Shown in pieces: positions 7,357 through 11,811 of a DNA stretch of 11,811 bases; within the stretch, counting starts at the first letter, position 1; each line of letters begins with the position of its first letter. Source of the DNA: Lactifluus volemus (Eukaryota; Basidiomycota; Agaricomycetes; Russulales; Russulaceae); the NCBI GenBank assembly GCA_022376515.1, contig WTXI01000605.1, positions 1 to 11,811 of the forward strand, given 5' to 3'. The position numbers and the translations under genes are program-made. The notes below the pieces were generated by a model. The model made no database searches. It saw only the letters and a program-made list of their open reading frames with translations, and was not told the DNA's origin.

Positions 7357-8429
7357 GGATATGAGAGTGCGGACAGACTCAGCTATTGGAACTTTGCCTA
7401 TGTGGTGCGGCCGTTCTCAATCGATGTCTTGAGCTATTTACTGACAACGGAATCTACTCTCCAACAGATCGGTGTCATCACCATGGCATAGCGCTGAGGT
7501 CACTTGAATGGGCACTCATCCGGAAACCTCTACAGAGGTACCAACCATTTTCAACCGGTCCAAATACCCTTGTCAAGCGACCCTTGTCCATCCCCAATGT
7601 TCTCCTCGACGCATCCGATCTCGTTTTCAACCAGCGTCGAATCGGATGGTCATGGTCCATCAGGCCGTCTCCCCGTGCGAAAGAACCGTCCCCATCCATC
7701 GCTACAGTCCTAGTCAAGTTACTCTTCAAACTCGTCCTCTTCGACACCGCCCACTACCTCATGCAATCCATCCGTCCCTCGCTGAACGATCCCAAAGGCG
7801 ACACCCTCTTCGACCCCACCATGAGCCCGATCCCGCGCTACGCCCTGGCAGCCTGTCTCGGCACCTGCGCCGCCGTGGTGATATACACGACCGTGGACGT
7901 GCTCTACCACTTTGCCAAGATCATCGGTCGCCTCCTCCTTCAACCCAAGTGGGCCTGGCCACCGCTCTCCGACCGCCCCTGGACGTCCACCTCGATCATC
8001 GAATTCTGGAGCTCCCGCTGGCACCAGTTCTTCCGCCACATGTTCGTCGTATACGGCGCCCGTCCCGGTGGCGCATTGTTAGGAAACCCCGGCGCGTGTA
8101 TAGGCGCGTTCGCCGTGTCCGCGGCCTTGCACGACTTGGGCTTGTGGGGACTCGGGCGTGGGATCGAAGTTCGCACCACCGGCACCTTCTTTCTCCTCAT
8201 GGGTGTCGGCATCGTTTTCGAGTTTGCGTTTAAGCGGTTGACCGGACGGAGCGTGGGTGGGTTCTGGGGATGGGTTTGGACGATGTTGTGGACGATGTGT
8301 TGGGGTACCCTGATGATCGATGGTTGGGCCCGACGAGGGGTCGTCGCGAGCAATTTCTTCCCTGAACGACGCCGACCCGGAAAATGGCTCGTCGACACCG
8401 TCGTCGGCCTTTCAAGCAGGTTGCGATAA
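7357..8429 (+). CDS. Wax-synthase-domain (MBOAT-like) acyltransferase, 5' end incomplete
   Basis: Predicted integral-membrane acyltransferase of the basidiomycete wax synthase-domain family, which transfers acyl chains to alcohols or related acceptors, probably at the ER; the substrate here is unknown. Exon 7357-7404 encodes ESADRLSYWNFAYV; a 63-bp intron (7405-7467, donor GTGCGG, CTGAC branch, CAACAG acceptor) follows; then 7468-8429 with TAA at 8427-8429. Family marks in order: RSLEWAL, DLVFNQRRIGWSWS, IIEFWSSRWHQFFRHMF (catalytic-region His in RWHQ), GAFAVSAALHDLGLWGLGRG (second conserved His), then two hydrophobic segments (FFLLMGVGIVFEF and VWTMLWTMCWGTLMIDGWA) and SNFFPERRRPGKWLVD. Relatives carry additional N-terminal membrane helices before the SYWNF motif; nothing like them is visible upstream. 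One base appears to be missing near 7487, where ITMA must shift to join IALRSLEWA. The 3' exon is richer in GC than its flanks. Confidence 0.75.
7405..7467 (+). other. Intron in the wax-synthase-domain gene
   Basis: 63 bp, GTGCGG...CAACAG, with TTTACTGACA as a good branch site. Removing it brings SYWNFAYV next to IGVITMA, the order expected before RSLEWAL in this family. Confidence 0.55.
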
Positions 8430-8688
8430 ATATCGACAATTGAATGTGGACCTCATAGTTTTTTTAATTTTTTTGGTTAGACACAGCTTGTGCTTTATTT
8501 ACCCGTCCCGTTCCATACCTCCAGGTCTGAATGATACATGGTGTTTGTGGCTCATCTGTTTCACAACTGAAACACAACCATAACATCAACGCGTCAACTT
8601 CTTGTCATATCGTCAAAACACCACTGGTGGATATCATGCTCTTCTGTAGCTGCTTCGAATGGTCAGGGGATCATGATTCATTTGTATA
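8430..8688. other. 3' flank of the wax-synthase-domain gene
   Basis: AT-rich after the stop, with a T-rich tract at about 8459-8474. This fits a 3' untranslated and polyadenylation region, but no AATAAA was seen close to the stop. Confidence 0.35.
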
Positions 8689-9045
8689 TTGTTACGTGCT
8701 CGAGTCGTATTCAACTTAGATGTTGTCGCTAGGAGAAGCATCGCTCTCCCCTCGGGTCTCGACGTCCAGCGTTGGAGCTTACCATCGGTTTTTGTGCCAA
8801 GGAACAAAGTCATTCTCGATGAGGATCTAGAGATTGTACTACCCGATGACCTTTCGGCCAGGCCTTCTCGCGGTTTGCCAGTTCAAGTCGTGTGCGGCAG
8901 GACTAAAGCCCCACATGTGGCTTCTCGCTCACTTTCTACCTTTGAAGTGATGGGCAAGTATCGAAGAACTTCATTTTTAGTCTTTTTAGACATTGGGGTT
9001 GCAGGTTTGGGGCAGCGGCGTGGCGCAGCGTGGGTGGGCCTGTAA
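8689..9045 (+). CDS. Hypothetical ORF, 118 codons
   Basis: Open frame with a mixed, protein-like composition in its middle (VFVPRNKVILDEDLEIVLPD near codons 36-55, then KYRRTSFLVFLDIGVAG). It has no recognised domain and begins at a non-ATG codon (GTG); the first in-frame ATG is late, at 8950. It may be an internal exon or a remnant of an unrecognised gene, or chance. Confidence 0.2.
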   Translation: MLRARVVFNLDVVARRSIALPSGLDVQRWSLPSVFVPRNKVILDEDLEIVLPDDLSARPSRGLPVQVVCGRTKAPHVASRSLSTFEVMGKYRRTSFLVFLDIGVAGLGQRRGAAWVGL

Positions 9046-10036
9046 GAAATTTCCAATTTCAATCTGCTCCGAGTCGAGAAAGCGCGCATTTCTGGAAGAA
9101 GGGAGCGTAGCTTTTGTCAATATGGCCTCGCTTCTTATAAGGCCATCTCCGCCGCTCTTCCTGCTGACATAACTCTGAGAAAAAGAAAGAGGAATCCGAG
9201 GGAGCACAGAGGCTGCTTATCAAGGGGTCAACGCGGCGCACGGCTACGATGTCTATGCGAAGATTCTTTCTCTCCGCAGTTTGGGGGCTCCGATGCGTCT
9301 AGCCCTGGAAGTGCAGAAGCGCCTTAAAACGATCACTGATGAGATACTGTAGTTACACTGGCACTCCCGACCACCACGAGACATGCAACTTCCTTCACCA
9401 GGGGCACGCCACTCGACAAGCGACCAAGTCAAAAGTCCCACTGGTGCGCTAGCCGTAACCCTCGGATTCGTCAAGGCATCCTCCTGAAGGGTCACCGTAG
9501 CATTTTTCGCTAGAGCATAGTTTTAGTAAGGTATGGCCCGCTTGCATTGTCATTCTCTACTTGAAAGGAGAAAGGAGAACCGGATATACGAGGATTCATC
9601 TGTTTCAGGAACATAGTAGGCAGTCTTTCAGTGGAGGGCATCTCCATCGTATACGAGACAATTTAATTGGCTGTCATAATTCATATTTCTTTTCTTTTTT
9701 TCTGCGCCATGTTTTTAGAAAGGCTACTCATTTAGACTTGGCTTCGACCTCACAAGGATCCCCCGGATCCGCACAGCTTCAGCCAAATGCCGGCCCTTTC
9801 CAGGATGTATGCCAGCGTGCGGGAGTAAGAATGTGCACTCCATCGAATTGGCCTACTCACGCGATAAAATGTGGACTGCCAATGCGCTTCCAGGTGTTAA
9901 CATGTCAACGTAACTGTTGTTTATTGTTTGTTCCCAACGATGAAGCTGAACATGCGGCAGAAGCGCCAGTGCCACCGCAGTGCTTGTCTCAACTTCCCAC
10001 TTCAGTCTACGATGGCTCTTCCACAACCGAATTCGT
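9046..10036. other. Intergenic region upstream of NLR copy 2
   Basis: About 1 kb without a supportable gene. The plus-strand frame from 9561 to 10181 is long but includes a pyrimidine-rich tract (about 9688-9702), shows no domain and overlaps the better-supported first exon of NLR copy 2 in another frame. The promoter and 5' leader of copy 2 should lie here. I see no clear TATA or initiator that I would commit to. Confidence 0.4.
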
Positions 10037-11811
10037 ATGTCAACTTCTTTCACACCTGATGCCGATGTTCCCATTAACCATTACTATAGCCCAGAACCTC
10101 CAAAGTCCGGAATCGGGTACATCACTCACTTCATCTTCATTTTCGATACTAGTATTTACTCGGATGATTGACTTTGATTAGCGCGATCAACGATCAGGCC
10201 AGCGGAATGCAATCGAGCACACTCCAGCTTGAGGTCACTGGTACGTATCCTAGTAATCCTACTCTGATCAGTAATAAATATCTCCCTCTTGTCAGTCCTA
10301 AGGGCGCACAATCTTCCTCATCTTAAAGTTCTCCCGGGTAAAGAGAGGCAATTTTATGTTACAGTGACCAACGGGAAGAATACATGGCAGACACGGTCGA
10401 GGCAGAGCGTGGCGCAGCACGTAGAGTGGAATGAAAAAGTTGATGCATTGTGAGAGCTGTCATACCTTCACTCCTGGGTCCAACTGAGTCTTCTGCAGTA
10501 CTTTACAGCCACCCTCCGGTATTACAATCTCTCTTTATGCGAAGAGGATCATGCGGGCAGACATCCTTATTGGAAGGCAGGAGATCACCTGTGAAGCACG
10601 ACGTGGTTCGTCTGTGTCTTCGAATTTTTACTTGTGCGCTTGCTGAGTGTCCTACATGTAGAGCTTGAGGTTATTTTTAGCAGTGCCGATGGACATGGCA
10701 GACACTTAAGAGAGCCGGCCACACTCCTCTTGACTATCACTGTGTCGACGGACTCTCTAAATGCGGCAGCTACTACCCCAAGTCCCACAACGACAGCACT
10801 GGACAATCCTGGTGCTGAAGGTGATGCACGTCCTGGTGACCTTCCCACCGGGGGCAATACTCCTGTGGGACGAGCACAAGATGGCCAGACGGAGATCTCA
10901 CGTACTGTCGATCATGCCGAAGAAGCCATGAAAGCAATGGATACGATGGTGGCATGGAAGGGTGCGATTGGTGTGATCAAGCAAGTACTCGACGCTATCG
11001 GACCAATCGCAGATGTATGTCTCACATCGATTTTGCGCATCCTTTGCTTTGCTGAGCTAGCTTTCGTGCTTCAGTTGCTCCCCCATGCACAGCTAGCATG
11101 GAAGCTGCTCTCAAGATTCCCGAGGTGAGTCTCCGTGCCTTGTTGGAGGACAGGGAACATTCAATGAGCTTCATCAATCGCCAGACTTTGCTACTCCAGC
11201 TTCAGCGTGACGACAATGTCCAAACACTACTCAAGGCGATCAGGATGCATTTCAATTTACAAGGGGGCGGATGCTTTGAAGAACATGGAACCAGAGTCTA
11301 CTCAGGCTAAAATCTTGGATGAAATGCTAGAGTGCGTCTCGGAATGTGCCAATTTATCATATCGTATGCGGCGAATACAAGTCGGTACGTCGTCTTGGCT
11401 CTCTTATTGGCCATTCATCATGAACATTTGATTCTTAGGAAAGCGGACTTTGAAGAATGTCGTGAGCCAAGTTGATGCAAAGTTGATGAGTACCGCACAA
11501 GCCTTGCTCGACTGCGAGATAATTTCCTCGCGCGTACTGCCGTCGTCACGGGAATTGCTGTGCTAGAAGCTGGTGCGTAGTCCTAATGGTAATACGACTG
11601 TCGGATAATTTTATGACGAGGGCACAAAGAATTGGACGCAAAAATCAGAGAATTGCCTTATAAAGGAGGCGCAGATGGGAAGCGATGTCTTCCGGGCACA
11701 CGCGAAGACTTTTTGGATCATATCGTCAAGTGGGTCGAGAGTCCTGAATCTCAACGTGGGCTCGTCCTCCTCGGCCATGCAGGCACCGGAAAGTCTTCAA
11801 TCGCACATGAG
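10037..11811 (+). CDS. C2-NACHT NLR (STAND) protein, copy 2, 3'-truncated by the window; likely frame-broken late
   Basis: Start chosen at ATG 10037 (MSTSFTPDADVP), the first ATG in the frame that splices cleanly. Exons: 10037-10116, 10182-10240, 10296-10449, 10499-10605, 10662-11014 and 11075-11124, joined by five GT-AG introns of 49-65 bp that all preserve frame over about 267 codons. Content: an N-terminal C2-like domain (about residues 40-160: LRAHNLPHLK, VEWNEKVDA, SLYAKRIMRADILIGRQEI), a Ser/Thr/Pro/Gly linker, then a helical region (EEAMKAMDTMVAWKGAIGVI, IGPIAD, LLPHAQLAWKLL). Beyond 11125 the splice is uncertain. Conserved blocks continue (ADALKNMEPESTQAKILDEM, KRTLKNVVSQ, ELDAKIRELPYKGG, Walker A GHAGTGKSS at 11773-11799) but with indels near 11241, 11268, 11352, 11374 and 11479. 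The last one leads to a stop in the spliced frame. Membrane or effector recruitment by the C2 domain and NACHT-driven oligomerisation are family-based inferences. Confidence 0.75.
10117..10181 (+). other. Intron 1 of NLR copy 2
   Basis: 65 bp, GTACAT...GATTAG, with TTGACTTTG near the acceptor. It joins PPKSGIG to AINDQASG in frame; the unspliced frame has a TGA just upstream of exon 2. Confidence 0.6.
10241..10295 (+). other. Intron 2 of NLR copy 2
   Basis: 55 bp, GTACGT...TTGTCAG. It joins LQLEVT to VLRAHNLPH in the first strand and loop of the C2-like domain. Confidence 0.75.
10450..10498 (+). other. Intron 3 of NLR copy 2
   Basis: 49 bp, GTGAGA...TTCTGCAG, branch-like AACTGAG. It joins NEKVDA to FTLQPPSGITISLYAK; the alternative acceptor at 10508 breaks the frame. 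Confidence 0.7.
10606..10661 (+). other. Intron 4 of NLR copy 2
   Basis: 56 bp with a weak GTTCGT donor, GCTGAG branch-like site and ATGTAG acceptor. It joins ITCEARR to ELEVIFSSADG in frame. Confidence 0.6.
11015..11074 (+). other. Intron 5 of NLR copy 2
   Basis: 60 bp, GTATGT...CTTCAG, phase 0. It joins IGPIAD to LLPHAQLAWKLL. The frame happens to stay open through the intron, but the spliced form matches the family better and the position is shared with copy 1. Confidence 0.65.
11385..11438 (+). other. Intron in NLR copy 2
   Basis: 54 bp, GTACGT...TTCTTAG, orthologous to 345-399 in copy 1; joins IQV to GKRTLKN. Confidence 0.75.
11573..11629 (+). other. Intron in NLR copy 2
   Basis: 57 bp, GTGCGT...CACAAAG, orthologous to 535-592 in copy 1; the following exon begins at ELDAKIREL. 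Confidence 0.75.

Larger units (their letters stand above)
10200..10740 (+). other. C2-like domain of NLR copy 2
   Basis: Spread over exons 2 to 5. The pattern LEVTVLRAHNLPHL (strand 1 and loop 1), QFYVTVTNGKNTWQTRS (strands 2-3), VEWNEKVDAF (the canonical WNE motif), ITISLYAKRI-ADILIG (strands 6-7) and TLLLTITVST (last strand) follows a C2 fold. Loop 1 has PHLKVLPGKERQF in place of the usual Asp-rich D-x-x-G-x-SDPY, so calcium ligands look absent and any membrane or protein binding is probably calcium-independent. Confidence 0.7.
11044..11811 (+). repeat. Right copy of the NLR segmental duplication (pairs with 1-776)
   Basis: Near-identical to 1-776 in both exons and introns, and in the same orientation. 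It continues past the right edge, so the end of the duplication is not visible. In this copy the CLPGTREDF region (from about 11693) is in frame with ELDAKIREL, whereas copy 1 is broken there. Confidence 0.95.

Noticed and set aside
7508..8398. Overlapping ORFs on both strands of the wax-synthase gene (for example 241 codons at 7508-8233 and 152 codons at 7940-8398 minus)
   Set aside because: Composition is rich in Arg, Pro and His, typical of off-frame reading of GC-rich coding DNA, and no family is recognisable.
9756..9770. Perfect 15-bp inverted repeat of two GGATCC sites
   Set aside because: Too short and isolated to indicate an element end or a terminator.
9561..10181. 206-codon plus-strand ORF
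   Set aside because: It contains a pyrimidine-rich tract, has no domain, and overlaps the first exon and first intron of NLR copy 2 in a different frame.

Overview
The window looks like fungal nuclear DNA, most likely from a basidiomycete (Agaricomycetes). Genes carry many short GT-AG introns of about 50-65 bp, and the dominant genes are large STAND/NLR-type proteins (C2, helical region, NACHT, WD40) typical of expanded agaricomycete NLR families. Ceratobasidiaceae (Rhizoctonia-like) is my best guess for the lineage, but that rests on family resemblance and was not tested.

Layout. (1) 1-4536: NLR copy 1, entered inside an intron at the left edge. It runs from a helical N-terminal region through a NACHT ATPase to a 14-blade WD40 array and a short C-terminal cap. 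The part from about 200 to 1870 carries about a dozen apparent frame breaks. The 2.4-kb WD40 exon has one, a missing G at 3400. (2) 4537-6474: mostly non-coding, with one weak minus-strand ORF. (3) 6475-7262: a two-exon fragment resembling the N-terminal part of a fungal EZH2-type histone methyltransferase (tentative). It ends abruptly and is followed directly by (4) about 7357-8429: a basidiomycete wax-synthase-domain (MBOAT-like) acyltransferase that seems to lack its usual N-terminal membrane segments and has one apparent frameshift. (5) 8430-10036: largely non-coding, one weak ORF. (6) 10037-11811: NLR copy 2, whose 5' half is intact over six exons (including an N-terminal C2 domain) and which runs off the right edge just after the Walker A motif.

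Bases 1-776 and 11044-11811 are near-identical paralogous segments, so the window spans almost exactly one unit (about 11 kb) of an NLR tandem or segmental duplication, with a lipid-acyltransferase gene between the copies. Copy 2 supplies the N-terminus that copy 1 lacks here, and copy 1 supplies the C-terminal sensor that copy 2 lacks here. Together they show the architecture C2 - linker - helical region - NACHT - winged-helix-like region - WD40 (two seven-bladed propellers) - cap. Such proteins are thought to act in fungal non-self recognition and programmed cell death. That role is inferred from the family and is not shown by this sequence.

Each copy has its own set of indels, so the lesions arose after duplication or are sequencing errors. 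The window alone cannot decide which.
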